From positions 94,447,319-94,511,318 of the forward strand of contig CP136066.1 of NCBI GenBank assembly GCA_032622095.1: DNA of 64,000 nucleotides. Direction: 5' to 3'. Under the pieces are notes generated by a model that saw only the letters and a program-made list of their open reading frames with translations, was not told the DNA's origin and searched no databases. The translations under genes and the position numbers were made by a program. Below are positions 44,482 to 56,754 of the stretch, one piece after another (the stretch's first letter is position 1; each line of letters begins with the position of its first letter). This DNA comes from Siphonodentalium dalli (taxonomy: Eukaryota > Mollusca > Scaphopoda > Gadilida > Siphonodentaliidae).

Positions 44482-44650
44482 TTAACCCATTTTTCATTAT
44501 AATTACCATGTTGTTTACAGTTCATAGAGCACATGAGTGTATTTTTCACTCATCCATGGCTCAAATTCATTCATTTTTACATATATTCTGTTTTAGAATA
44601 AAATGAGATGGTCCCATAAAGGGCCAGATTTAGTGCACAGTACCCCTTAA

Positions 44651-45525
44651 CACCCGAGTTACAAGGTTACAGGACCCCAGACATTGCTGATGAAATTAGC
44701 ATCATGACCTCAGCGAACGTGGCGTGTTTCGTCCTCATTTGGCCATCAAACGTTCTAATCCAAAGAGTGGATTCGGCATCCTGGAAGCAAAGGCGGCCCA
44801 ATCAGCGCTCTCATCCGGAAATTTTATCGCTAAAGAATGGAGATTTCCCATCACTAAAGAACCACGGCTCGTAAAGCCCGTCTAGTTTCGGCCATTAGTC
44901 GGGATCACCAGTCATTTCTTAGGAGATCCAAATGGTCAAATCTGCTTTCTTTGTTCAATATATCAAATCATGGTCGCACGACCCTTTCTGTTTTATTTTC
45001 GTCCCGAGACTCTGGAGGCAGTAATTTGGATAATTTCGATTCGGATTGAATTGCTCTATCGGCGCTGACCGAGATATTAGAAATAAAATAAAATCATCGT
45101 TAAGCACCGGAAGTCAGTATGCAAATATTGGACGATGTAGCATGCGCGAATCATAAATCACCGCAATGAATTGTGACAACGACTTCGTTTTCGGAATGTC
45201 GTTATATGGTTGATTGTGTTATCGGGCTTCGTTTGCATTAGGAATCATCGGTTTACATTGGTACACCCGGGTCATGAGAATAACCCCAGCATTGAGCGAC
45301 AGTCATATACGATGTAAAATTTCCGTGTCAAATTCTGGCTATTTTTGTCCCATGACGTTTTTGTTACACATGTACATTTGTCCGGTTCCGTATATCTATA
45401 TACATGTACTAATAAAACTCAATTATATTTGTTCGTTTGTTTTCGTTTGTCCGCTTATATAGGCGACCAAACGGCTAGATCATCGGAGCTGAAATGTGTA
45501 TATAATATAGGAGTAATTTTACCCG
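44651..45525. other. Unique-looking DNA, possible regulatory region
   Basis: One of the longest stretches without recognised repeats in the MITE field. 44690-45190 is GC-richer than its surroundings and includes an octamer-like TATGCAAAT (45119-45127). No recognisable protein frame. A conserved non-coding element is a possibility only. Confidence 0.3.
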
Positions 45526-46010
45526 GGGAGCGTTATTAGATAGATCCCGTTCACCTCAGATGTCTTAAAAGGGCACTGATAATTAAATTATTTAATTAAG
45601 TAATTAATTATATAATAAAAATGTTTGCAATATGCATGGTCGGTGAAAATTTGAAACGGGTATAAATTTACCCGCAGCGTGTCATGAGATAGATGCCGTT
45701 GACCTCAGACGTCTTAAAGGGGGGGGGGAATGTGAGCAATAAAGATGGTTCCTGATCAGCTTAGAATATATGTAGAACAATTAGTACAGATGGATCACCT
45801 GGCCAGGGGATTGTCATGAGATATATGCGCTGTTGACCTGAGTTGACTTAAATGGGGACTAATAAATTATACGACCACTAAAAGCGTTTATCATCAGCCC
45901 AGACGATATGTGGGAATAATTGGTGCACAAAAGTAAAATGTCGCGGGGAATGTCACGGGATAGATGCTGTTGACCTCAAATGACTTAAAGAAGCACTAAC
46001 AATTAGCAAT
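45525..46010. repeat. Degenerate tandem repeat, about 140-bp period, four units
   Basis: The core (TGTCATGAGATAGATGCC, GTTGACCTCAGA, GTCTTAAA, then GGGCACT) recurs near 45530, 45680, 45815 and 45950. Between cores lie diverged AT-rich segments with an AGCAATAAAGA box. The second unit has a G run (45719-45728). No coding potential. Confidence 0.65.
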
Positions 46011-46049
46011 AAAGAACGTTTAATATCAACTTAAAAGATATATTTATCC

Positions 46050-46655
46050 GGAGAGAAATGCAATAGGCATGTGATAATCCCTACTGTCCAGATTGTACCT
46101 AACCAGCTGACACGCCCTATGCGTATGTGTATATGTCTCGAAGCCTAATCAACGTGTCTGGTGTCAAGCGGGATCCGACATGTCGCTTTAAGTTTAAGGG
46201 GTCGTGCCGGATTTCGACTGTCAAAATTGTGAGCCTCAAATATCCATCATGTACAACATTCAAACAATAATTCATGTCGACAACCACGTCCATAGAAAAC
46301 TTTATATTATAACCACTTCATATTATAACCACTTCATTCTATAACCATCGTTCTTATAAAATTCAATTCGGTTAAGCGGGTGCCTGCATCTCTCGATATA
46401 TATTATTAGGTATATATAATATAATTGTCGGCGGTTCCAAACAACTTAACATGACACGTCTGATCCAAAAAGATAATTATCAGGAGTCGGCAGTTAAATA
46501 TATCAATAAATATATCAATTTTCGCACACCATAAGACATACATTAATAATCTATGCACAATACCAGCGACATGCTTATCGGCAAGACACACATACATACT
46601 ATTCGTTGAAGGGTTGACAGGAAGACGGCCTTAAACAAAGGCCATGTCAATCCTG
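46050..46655. other. Unrecognised DNA with a small hairpin before the TA tract
   Basis: No coding. GGCCTTAAACAAAGGCC at 46627-46643, close to the (AT)n tract, forms a short hairpin and could be the 3' end of a SINE or LINE with the AT tract as its tail; this is speculative. Confidence 0.35.
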
Positions 46656-46656
46656 G

Positions 46657-46658
<2 letters not shown>

Positions 46659-46718
<60 letters not shown>
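46659..46718. repeat. (AT)n microsatellite, 60 bp
   Basis: Thirty uninterrupted AT units. The tyrosine/isoleucine run in the reverse frame is an artefact. Confidence 0.95.
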
Positions 46719-46719
<1 letters not shown>

Positions 46720-46720
<1 letters not shown>

Positions 46721-49510
46721 ATGTTTGTAACATTATTTAATCTGTATAGAATTCTGACCAATAAACTATCTATCTAGGTGCTGTTTACCCAAGTTGAATA
46801 ATAATTATTTAAAATGACTTGAAGGGCCACCGACAAATTACGCATTTTACACACGAGAAACGCTGGGTATACCCCAGATAGTATTTAATATAAATCCATA
46901 TAGATATACGTTATATACTATTATATGGACTTTATGTGTCGCCCAAATTTAATTCATAGAGTCGGGACCCGACTTTTAGCTCTTCGGCATGGCAAAATAA
47001 AAAGCGTTCCTTATTAGTCTATTCCTTATGTGGAAAAATAAAGAGCGCTTGTCTCACTTCTGAGCGAAACTGCATGTCAGTACATGTATTTCGTGTATTT
47101 TATTACCCTTTTTTTTTAACTCTTATAACATAGATATAGTTTATGGCATTGGTTCAAATGAGCCATGTCCGAGCTATGGTCTGCCGCGAGTTAGTTCTTG
47201 GTTGCTTTTACGGAAAATGTCAAATAGGCTATATACAACAATGAAAAACAACGAACATGTTGGAAATCTATATATATATATGTAAAACATCCCCAAATAT
47301 TACTGGGTTCGAGCACCCTATATAACAGAAATAAATTTCATTGTTTATTGTCAATTGAAAATTAGAGCCTTCATAAAAGGGTAAGCCCATTTATAAAAAC
47401 TATCTTTAAAAAGTATACCGCACATATAGATGTTACATTGCATTACAATATAATTTTTATGTGTATTGTAATTGATATATATGTTATGGCTTTCTTGTGT
47501 ATATTATGTTTATATGTTCTTGCATGTTCCAACTTAAAGTGATGCGAAACACTCCGGTAGAGCGATAAATAGAAATAGAGAATAATCTTGCATAAAATTA
47601 AGAACACACCCTCCTTCGATAGTTGCGTCCCGAATCGAGAAGTAAATATTTACAATTCAGAGCAGTTCAGATATTTTCCATGGAGTTCTACGGTCGATTT
47701 GCTTTAAATTTTCGTAGAATGCTGCATTTCCATCAGGTGGCACAGTAACTGATCAGTTTCACGCACAGAACAAGTCCATAATATATCTGGGCTTTTCTAA
47801 CAACCAAAACAAACAAACAATGAGCTTAAAGATGCGCGAACGCGTCTGAGCCGACAAACGAAAAAAATAAAAATAATTTTTTTTTTTTTTTACCCAAAGC
47901 AAGGTTCAAAACAGAACAACATTGAATGAGTCATTCGATGTCAATACAGTAGATGTATAATGTGACGCAAATTATGGGGGTTAACGAACGCATCAAATTC
48001 AAGTACATCAGAGTATTTTGTTGGTCGAATATGAACATCAGAGTATATAGGTCAACATGAAAACGCAGATACGGCCAGATGTGGAGGCTATATAGAGGGC
48101 CCGATAGATAATGCTGGACACGGGCCCATTGATCAAGTCTATTGACAATGCCATTATTTCTTGATATTTAAGTGGACACTGCGTCCATTGTGTTATCGCC
48201 ATAATGGAGTTCTTTGATTTTAATCGAATACGAGCGGGGTCCAGATTTTGAACGATCCACTTGTCCAAGGAGCGTTGGAGCGCTTATGTTTAATTCATCG
48301 TCAGCACTCGATGTCACTCGAATAAAAGTCTCTCTGATTATCTACTCGCATCCTGATTGGCTGCCAACACCCTCTCCGAACCACAATGCTCGTGTCCGTG
48401 TAGTTCCAGATTTTTTACCTATACTCCCGCCGAGGCCCCATTGTATTGGCACATGCAGATGGTAAGGTTCATGATACATTAGACAAACATATAAAGCACA
48501 CGCCAGTCGACATATAAGACGGAATCTCATCACAATAGCACAATCTTACACCATAACTATCACCATACACTTGTTCTTTCCATTTACATATATATGTTTG
48601 TGTAGTTATGACCGTTCATGAAGAATCACGAAGTTTCTAACGTGTGACTTCCATTATACCAGTCGAAGTTGGCCGTTGGAATGGAATATATAGCGCGCAA
48701 AGATCGCATCTACCCATTATGTAACAGGAACCAAATAGGTGACGAATACCATTACTGATTAATTTGCACAATATTCGATAATGAGAGAATACGATTCATA
48801 CACAGTGCATATAGGAACCCATACAACTTATCAAAATTCCGCATATAACTTTCGAACGCTAACACATACACGCTGAGGCAGTTGACAAAATTTACAAGCC
48901 ATGTATAGTCGAGAAACTTAATGGGACCCATGCACTCATGAACAACATGCTCATTCACGCACATGACAAAGTATACACATTATTATTACTATTATTATTA
49001 TGGATCTATATTGAATATGACATGATATAAAACTTAATAATTTAACAATCTAGTTTTGTTCTGTTCACTATGTTAACCTTGTATTTGTATTTGTATTACT
49101 ATTATGTTCTCTGTACCATTGACTGGTGGAATGAGAATTAAAGATTTATATGTTGTTTTCATGTTTTGTATATATATATCTGAGATTCCAAAAACTATTC
49201 CCACCAGCTCCGAAACACTGTATGTTATACAGCTGCGCAAAGTCTAATTACTGGGTGCCAACGTTGAAATGTCAAACGCCATTTCCTATTCTTTAACCAC
49301 GATGACCAACCCATGACGTCAATACTCATATCGAACCACCGACAAAAATAGCAGTAAAGAACAGCCATTGGATATTTAACTTGTGCCCAATCCACTTTGT
49401 ATTATTAAAAATAAAATATGTGTAAAGGCACGGGTGGTGTTCATTGCAGAAATATTCACATTTGTTCAAATCTCCATCAACAGAAGGAATATTAAAATAT
49501 ATATAGTTTT
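46720..49510. other. Unrecognised AT-rich DNA
   Basis: About 2.8 kb without recognised repeats, RNA genes or convincing coding. A poly-T run lies at 47878-47891. 48200-48470 is less AT-rich and has an 83-codon open frame that I do not recognise. Confidence 0.4.
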
Positions 49511-49514
49511 GTTC

Positions 49515-50255
49515 ATAAGATAAGATAAGATAAGATAAATTTATTGACAGATACGCCCATTCGAGGCCAATGCCAAAAGAGTTACATAAATAAAATGTTA
49601 TTATAAGTATAGTAACATAAATATATTAATGTTCAATGTTTGGTGATTCACACCGTTTATGTAGAAAGAGTTGGACCATGTTGCAGATGATATTACATGT
49701 TTTGGGTTCATCATTTCTCAAGATGATTAAAAATTTCTGTTGGTCATGCAGCCATATTATTAAAGGTCTGAATATTGTCGCTTATTTCCGAAAATAAACG
49801 TTTTCTTAGATTTTTTATAAATGGGGCATCTCATAATGAAGTGTTCTTCAGTTTCTACCTCCATTCCACACTTTTTGCAAATTCTCTCATCAGTGCATGG
49901 CTACTTTAGGTCGTGTGTGTCTCTCTTTCTCAATTTCCAAAGTATGGTTGCTGATCCGAAGCTTTGTGAAAGATAATCTGACGGAGAAATTTTTAACAAG
50001 GTTCAAATATGCATGGTTCTATCTGGTATTTTATTTTCGCCATTCTATAGGTTCGCAACTTGTTTTTACCTGATGGTTTTTCGTCGTTGAATATATCTCG
50101 TCTCAAACAGAACACATGATCAATTTTTAAGTTATCACAAATTTTTCTAATTGATTTCAAGGCTTTATCACCACTAATAAAATTAATAATTTGCCAAACA
50201 TAATCAGCGCGTAAATAGTATTTTGTCGCCAAGACGTACGATGGTGTACGCAAAT
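49515..50255 (-). pseudogene. LINE 3' end (family M), minus strand, longest copy
   Basis: The reverse strand encodes, from 50253, DYVWQIINFISGDKAL, IRKICDNLKIDHVF, then RRDIFNDEKPSGKNKLRTYR, corresponding to the plus-strand copy at 40926. After a stop near 49993 further C-terminal remnants are scattered over frames. The 3' end abuts a (TTATC)n tail (GATAAGATAAGATAAG on the plus strand, 49517-49537). It is 5' truncated and inactive. Confidence 0.72.
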
Positions 50256-50363
50256 AAGAGCCTGCTCGTTTACAGAAGTTTGCTTCTGTTTACATAACAC
50301 AACGCAATTCTATTGGTTAATTAATCACACACAAATGAAATAAGGTCCATTCTCAGCAAAACC

Positions 50364-50696
50364 GTGCATGCGTGTCGCCGGTGGTTTTCCGTTAGAATAC
50401 CGACGACAGAGATACACAAATGCCGTGTGCGGGAAGACCTTATCTCCGCACAACTGGAACACTACACACGTAAACAGGTTGTAGATTATTTCTGCGGGAG
50501 CTGCTCCTATGTATGCGCCGAGCCAATATTCTATGAAGAATCGTTCACAAAAGGTATAATGTCGGACGACCGAGGCCAGTATTCCTGTTGGAGCTGGGCG
50601 AGTGTTTGTTGTCTTCGTTGTACGTCATTAAGACCATTTGCGATCATGACCAAGAAAAATATAGCACCAGAAGCAGCTGTCGCCAGATCCGTGTAA
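50364..50696 (+). CDS. Unrecognised 110-codon open frame
   Basis: The frame is not made of simple repeats and contains nine cysteines, including YFCGSCSYVCAEP near residues 42-54 and SVCCLRCTS later. No domain is recognised and no second copy lies in the window. The region is GC-richer than its flanks. It might be an exon; splice sites could not be assigned. Confidence 0.15.
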   Translation: MHACRRWFSVRIPTTEIHKCRVREDLISAQLEHYTRKQVVDYFCGSCSYVCAEPIFYEESFTKGIMSDDRGQYSCWSWASVCCLRCTSLRPFAIMTKKNIAPEAAVARSV

Positions 50697-50893
50697 CACA
50701 CGTTACCGAATATAAAAATGATTCCACACGAATACTATTTGGTTTATAACATGCATAAAACGCACTAATTGTTAGTCCATCGACTTTATACGAACGATAT
50801 CTGAGTTTCTCGAAATGCATAAGCGTGGATGCACTGGAACGTCTGAATGTCGCCGAATATGATGGTTTGTTTTAAGCATGTAACATACGTTAC
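50694..50893. repeat. Palindromic motif GTAACATACGTTAC, first pair
   Basis: GTAACACACGTTAC at 50694-50707 and GTAACATACGTTAC at 50880-50893. Two further copies occur beyond the Academ-like element (57288-57301 and, reversed, 57679-57692). Confidence 0.5.
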
Positions 50894-50899
50894 CATATG

Positions 50900-52185
50900 T
50901 TTTGAATATCTCACTGAGGTCGAGTGAGATTAGTTATTTGTTATAGATGGCTCTTCTATCTGATCGGAAAAATATCAAAATTTCGTTCTAAAACAGTATG
51001 TGACTGTTACCGTTACCGGCTAAAATATTTATTTTTAAAAAACCAAGATATCTCACTGTATGGCAATAATAACGCGAGTTTAGGACACCGGTGATCCAAA
51101 TATGTGAGTAACTGTCTGCTAGTATGATAATTAATGAGGTTATGATTAATCGTGTGCGATACACGTGATTCTTTGAAAATATCCCCTTTGATTATCGCGA
51201 TGTGTAGGGATCTTGACATTTCCGTGAACTTATTGAGCCGCTCTTACAGGAAAATACGAATGGGATATATTGGCTGTTTTGTAATGTCTGCAAAGCAAAA
51301 TAGCAGTTTGCTAACCAATAATGGTTTCCGGGGGACGTACGATTAAAGTTAAACAATATATTCCATAATTATGTTGCATTTTAAACTCCACTGAGAATGC
51401 GCCAGGTGACCATGCGATTTGAGTAATCACCCTTGTTCAACTATAACTTTGACTTCCATTATTATGACTATTACCCCCTATATAACTGTCTTCAATATAT
51501 AACGGTTCTGATAATTTAAAGCCGATAATTATATATGTCTGCAGTAAATACACGGACCACTCACTGACACTAACTGAAATTATATGCATGACTCATGTCA
51601 TGATCGAAGTTGACGGGCATAACTTGGAGATGCATACATGTAAGACACCAGGCTGGGAATAATATATATGGAAGGGCAAATTGGCCATGGGCATTTGTGG
51701 TAACCATCAATATGTTACCAGTGACTTAACTCAATCGAAAATATATGTTTTGACATTTAAGTTTGGTATAATATTTAAAAATATATCAGCTGAAATATGT
51801 TTGGTTTGCATACTGTATATAATATTCGCAAACATCGAAATGGATGGATGTCTAGATTTCTAATTGCTTACTGTAGATATAATTAAGGCAACAACAAAAA
51901 TGTCTGCTCGCCATTCTTCTCTACATGTATATAACTAATGTGATATCCCACCGCAGATATCATATACCTGGAAACCCGACAGCCACCGTCGAAAACGAAA
52001 CCATTGAAAACGTTACTTTAATCATTGACAAGCACATCATTATTCCGCTGTACTGTCGGTCATAGCTAGGCATAACTATACATTGGCAGTATTCGTAAGC
52101 CATGCACGTGTTTAAAACACGAGGCCGTGTAACTGTATGCATGCAGGTCCAGCAATGGGTAGCACTCAATTCGCACTCAATATAC
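50900..52185. other. Unrecognised AT-rich DNA
   Basis: No repeats, RNA genes or protein-like frames recognised between the GTAAC palindromes and the left arm of the Academ-like element. Confidence 0.4.
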
Positions 52186-52189
52186 CAGT

Positions 52190-52640
52190 GCAATCATTCT
52201 CGATAGGAATATTAGTGTGGTCGTGGGAGAGTTGAACCCGGAAGAAATTGGATACAAGCTGATTTTGGTGTCATTCGAAGCGGAAAAACACCAGGAACAA
52301 CATATCCAAAATCCGCAAAAATCCGCTCATGGGAAAATTCAGGATCCAAGATGGCGTCCAATATGGCTAACACAATACGTAAATTTCCCATTTGTGCCCA
52401 ATAACACATGAAACCTCAGTAATTGTGGAAAATTACGCACCAAAACATATTCCACATTGAAAGTAACACATGTCAGAAAACGCATACTGTCAAGCTTGTT
52501 GTCTTTGGGGGCAGATGGCTATCAATATGGCCGCTGAATTCGGGAAAATTATAATTTTTAAGTGTATACAAATATTCTTCTAATAAAAATGTCTATTATT
52601 AGCATATCCTACATTTCAATAAAAGCAGTTTTGGTACATT
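52190..52640 (+). repeat. Left inverted-repeat arm of the Academ-like element
   Basis: Pairs with 56755-57182. Homology begins near GATAGGAATATTAGTG and continues to AAAATTATAATTTTTAAG. An eight-base insertion (CCGCAAAA) distinguishes it from the right arm. A diverged tandem echo of its CAAGATGGCGTCCAATATGG portion follows at about 52711. Confidence 0.72.
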
Positions 52641-52824
52641 TTGACGCAGAAAGGAACCGAGACCAACATATAAATTTATTTTAAAAATAGCACAAGCAGT
52701 CAGGATACAAGATGGCGTCCAATATGGCGGTCAAATGATGATATTTCGAGTCAGTGCCCATTAGCACGCAAACTCCGGGTTATATGGAAACTATTTAACC
52801 AAAACGGAAGCTACATTGACTTAG

Positions 52825-55800
52825 TCATGATACAGATGATACATAAATGTCCTTCTCGCGTTGTGCAATTGCTATACATCGTGAGAATAGCACAGTCGGG
52901 TTGAATTGCATTCGATCATTCTCGACTCTGATCCCAGGATATAAATGGTCAAGAGATTTTATTTGATCCTTCCGCTTGATCGAGGCATCTGTGATACTCA
53001 TGCCGTTAAGGTTTTTGTGAATCTCGAAACCGACACGTTCAGAGTCAATACAGTTAACACTGTCCCCATCACTAGATGTTAACCCAGACGACAGGGAGCG
53101 TAGTTTACCTTCACTCAAATCAAAAGGTTCATGTTCGTCAAACCAACGTTGTATGATTATCAAATCATCAGAGTCACGTTTGCTCCTACTTGCCCCGAAC
53201 TCCGCGTGCTGTTCACTGGTGGTATGTCTAAGTTTGGTTAATTCGGTCATGGCATCATGAATCTCGGCACACCTATGCATGCTATATATCCATTGCATTC
53301 GGACATATTCGGTCATTCCCCTACCTCTTGTCATACCTCCTCTGCTTTTGATAGAACGCATAAGGACTTGTTCTATTTATGAGATCTGTTGATAATCCTG
53401 CCCATAATCTATTGCTTCTACGTACAGCATGAAACCCATTTTCGGCGAAACATTTGTACAGCCAAGGGTGTTTATTAGGTAGTTCCAACATTTGCTGTAG
53501 ATAGAGTCGACAGTTCTTGGCATAGTTGGCGTGACCGATAGCGGCAAATAGATTGAGCATTTTCCCCATAGTAGCGATATGCAGACTCCAATTTCCTGTC
53601 CTCTCTGCTCTAATGAAATTCTTCAACGTTTGCACATATTCCAAATACTGAACCCACAACTTTGCTGTCGGAGATTTCTCAATAAGCAACGATTTATACT
53701 TGTTCAAACATTCCTCGAGTTTCATCAATGGTTGAGACCCAGAAACAGCACTTGCAGGAATTACTCTACTTTCAATAGATTTGTAAAAATCACTTATTGC
53801 GTTCATCTCATCCTTCTCGATTCTAGGTATTGTTTTTTCTTCAGACTGATTTATAGCTACTGTGGAATCAGGCGAAGCATCGAGCACCTTCTCATTCTGC
53901 ACTGTTCGGCCACCACATGGGCTTGTCGGACTTGTACTTGTTTCTGTAGATGGCACAATGTCTGAGATCAGCTTATTTGTAAGAGCAGCATCAATTAAGA
54001 AATGTCCACGCACTGCCCTTGATATTGCCTTCCCAGAAGTCATATGCGTAACTGCGTTAGGGCGATAGACATTCTCCAGAGCCTCTTCCAAACCCGAACC
54101 CTTCATTAGTGAACCAATACTACCCATGGAACTCATAATGGTATGAAAGCCACCCAGCCTGCAGACTATATTCAGGGACTTTGTCATTATAATATTCGTG
54201 GCCTTTATCCACAATGGCTGATCAAATGTGGTACATGGTGTCAGGATGTTTAGTTTGGTCGCTTGACCCTGAACATAAAGGAGAGTTGAATATATACAAT
54301 CCTCATCGGACGGATTCAAATCTATAATCGGCAAAAACAGAACATCAGACTTCGTTGGGCACTTCTGGTCATCAGTCGTAATATATTGCATGAAGCCCGA
54401 CCAATTTGTCCGAGGCTTTGTAGATTGGTTCACAAACCACCCTGAATGCCACAGTAGATCAGTGTTGAGCTCTGTTGGGGGCAATGGGTGTGGAGTAATC
54501 AGTTGAAGCAAAGGTTTGTAAGACAACGATGAAAGGCCTTTACCGGGAGAATCAACATAATGGCATATCTGGACCCCTTTACCTCGAACTAGCTCATCAA
54601 CCTTCGAACGCTGGCACCTGTTAATGGTGTGTGGCCTGAGTAGAGATTGCTATCATACACATACCATGGAATGTTCCCTGACCATCTAAAGTTGCTATGT
54701 TATGGTCTACATTGTCGGCAACCCACTGTGTACATGTTCCGGAGAAATAGTCGGTTAGAATATCGTCAGGACGTTCGGTTTGGATGACAGACTGTTTGTA
54801 TCTTTCTACTTCGTCGTGTGTAATGGAGAACCCCAACCTAGATAACTCATTCACCAACCATTTTGAACCGAACATGTGATCCATCTCCACACCGAAACAA
54901 AAGAGCGTTGGTGTTATAACAGATCGGGGTCGAGCAGATTTAATTATGGAGTCCCCAATGCTATTTATCTTCAAATCGGATAGAATCAGAACACTTAACA
55001 TCGTGTGCAAATAATGCGGAACCCACTGTCGACCCCGTTCAATGGAAGATATATCTTCACTGGTTGAATTAGTGTCATACAGTCTCTCTTATTTCTGCTC
55101 GTAATGTCCTTGCTGCTGTCAACATTATCCTTTCAGTTTCCTCTTCAATACTATCTCTCTTATCACAGTACCATTTTTCGTTTATGATAAACTTTGCCAT
55201 GTTCCGAAAACACACTATATTGTTCCGTCCCTCAACTTCGGCGAAAAATATAAACTCCCCGTAGTGGTCCTGCAGTTTCTCTTTGAGCCATTTCATACTA
55301 TACACATGACAATCACCCGCAAACTCAATCATTTTGTCATGCAACTCCCCAGAGTATATAATTCTGCACCAGCTTCGAGCCAACTACAAACCATCTCAAA
55401 CCATTGCTGCATTCCCTGGTCCGATCTCCTTCCACTTTTCGCCTTATCGACCAATATTGGATTTTCTTTACCCTACTGGAAATCAGTATAACAGCGTGAG
55501 TGGTAGACAGATTATGCTGCTACCAAGTCTATACAACCATACAAACGATCCTGCACATCGGATGCCCATTTGGTCCCACTTTTATCACAATTTTAGGATA
55601 TTGTCCCGAATTGGGAGGGTTGTTACTTGCCTCACCCCTGATTTGTCGGGATGTCGAGGATCTATAGTGGAAGGCGTACCACAAAACATACAGTCTGTCT
55701 TGAAATCAAACGGTGACACACCAGATCTCAGTTGTTTATTTGGAGGTACTTCGGTAGTTATTTCGACAGAACGGTGTCGCCTTTTTGGATCTGTGAAATC

Positions 55801-56031
55801 TCTACGACAATTCGAATGGACAAGAACTTTACCGACTGGTGTCATCTGATAGCGCTCATTCAGATAATCTTTCAGGTCGTGCCTCCCACATTTATCACAG
55901 AAATTGATCAATGTCAAAATGCCTTTCTTAGACACGATGACGGGAGGTTTGTCATCAAAACCCGATGGGCACAAAACACACATGTCATCCCGAAATTGCG
56001 TAATTTCTTGCGCCTCGCAAAATTCTGCCAT
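52825..56031 (-). pseudogene. Academ-like transposase family gene, frameshifted and C-terminally truncated
   Basis: Five consecutive minus-strand frames form one product. 56031-55585: C18-x2-C21, H72-x3-C75 and C114-x2-C117 suggest zinc binding. 55383-55075: block CHVYSMKWLKEKLQDHYG. 55010-54621: ADNVDHNIATLDGQGTFHG. 54526-53321 (401 codons): TFDQPLW (residues 100-106) and LGGFHTIMSSMGSIG (124-138), perhaps part of an RNase H-like core. 53361-52825: RGGMTRGRGMTEY and TTSEQHAEFG. Breaks: shifts near 55590, 55083, 54640 and 53373, plus stops near 55495 and 55475. Homologues I recall run on into a nuclease-like C-terminus, absent here. Not functional as it stands. Confidence 0.72.
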
Positions 56032-56274
56032 AACTATATATTCAATACAAGACCAACTGATATATGGACTGACACTACATTTAAATGATAGAAATATAGA
56101 ATATGTATAGTAACAGGTCTCCTGTGTGCCTTGGCACCGTTAGGTTTCAACAGGAGAAAAGTTATAAGCCTTCAATCCAGTGGTTTGCAAATCAAAGTAT
56201 TACTACTTGGACATACACAGCCGGAATGATACAATACAAGCAACGAAGCTATATGCGAAAAAGCAGCCGATAGG

Positions 56275-56445
56275 CGAGACCTTTTATGTGCATCTGTGAG
56301 AACAAGCATATAGTACGTGTTCTGTTATAAACGCTCTTTATATTCTGTTCTGTTCTGTTATATACACGCTCTTTATGACATTTCCTGGAAGGGTATAGCA
56401 AAACACGTGTTCTGTAGCAAACGCTCTTTATTGTTGAACGAACCG
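56275..56445. repeat. Cluster of AACGCTCTTTAT motifs inside the element
   Basis: Three copies (near 56330, 56370 with one change, and 56420), each preceded by GTTCTGT-type sequence. The motif recurs at 57845 and 57887 and, reversed, at 60361 and 60403 inside family B. It lies between the transposase-like gene start and the right arm. Confidence 0.6.
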
Positions 56446-56754
56446 ACATTGCCAGCCAGCTAATATATATATCAGTGATACACATAAACTTGGTTTATTC
56501 GCTGTATGGACTTACAAATCGCAGTTATAGTAAATTATATAGACACATTAAGCACATAAATTCGTCAATGTTCATAACTGGTTGAATAAATTGATAAAAA
56601 CGGCATTTGAGAGTCAAACATGTGTTGTATTTCAAAGTGCTCTGAAATCCCTGTCCATGTGCGGATTTTGGCAAATTGTGGATATGTTGTTTCTGTGGCT
56701 TTATCGGTTAGATTGATACCAAATTTAACATGTATTCCAGAAAATATGACATCC

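Larger units (their letters stand above)
43906..44647. mobile_element. Family J element split by a nested insertion
   Basis: The left part (AGGGGACTATACACTAAA to about 44084) and the right part (44486 to about 44647, ending GTGCACAGTACCCC) together match the solo J copy at 38289-38585. The break lies within the AGTCATAAATTT...TTTTCATTATAATTACC region and is occupied by a TTAA-flanked element (44089-44481). The right flank is TTAA; the left flank is GTAA. Confidence 0.72.

Noticed and set aside
47311..47325. GGGTTCGAGCACCC as a tRNA B-box
   Set aside because: No A-box at a suitable distance and the upstream sequence is TATATATA; no cloverleaf can be formed.
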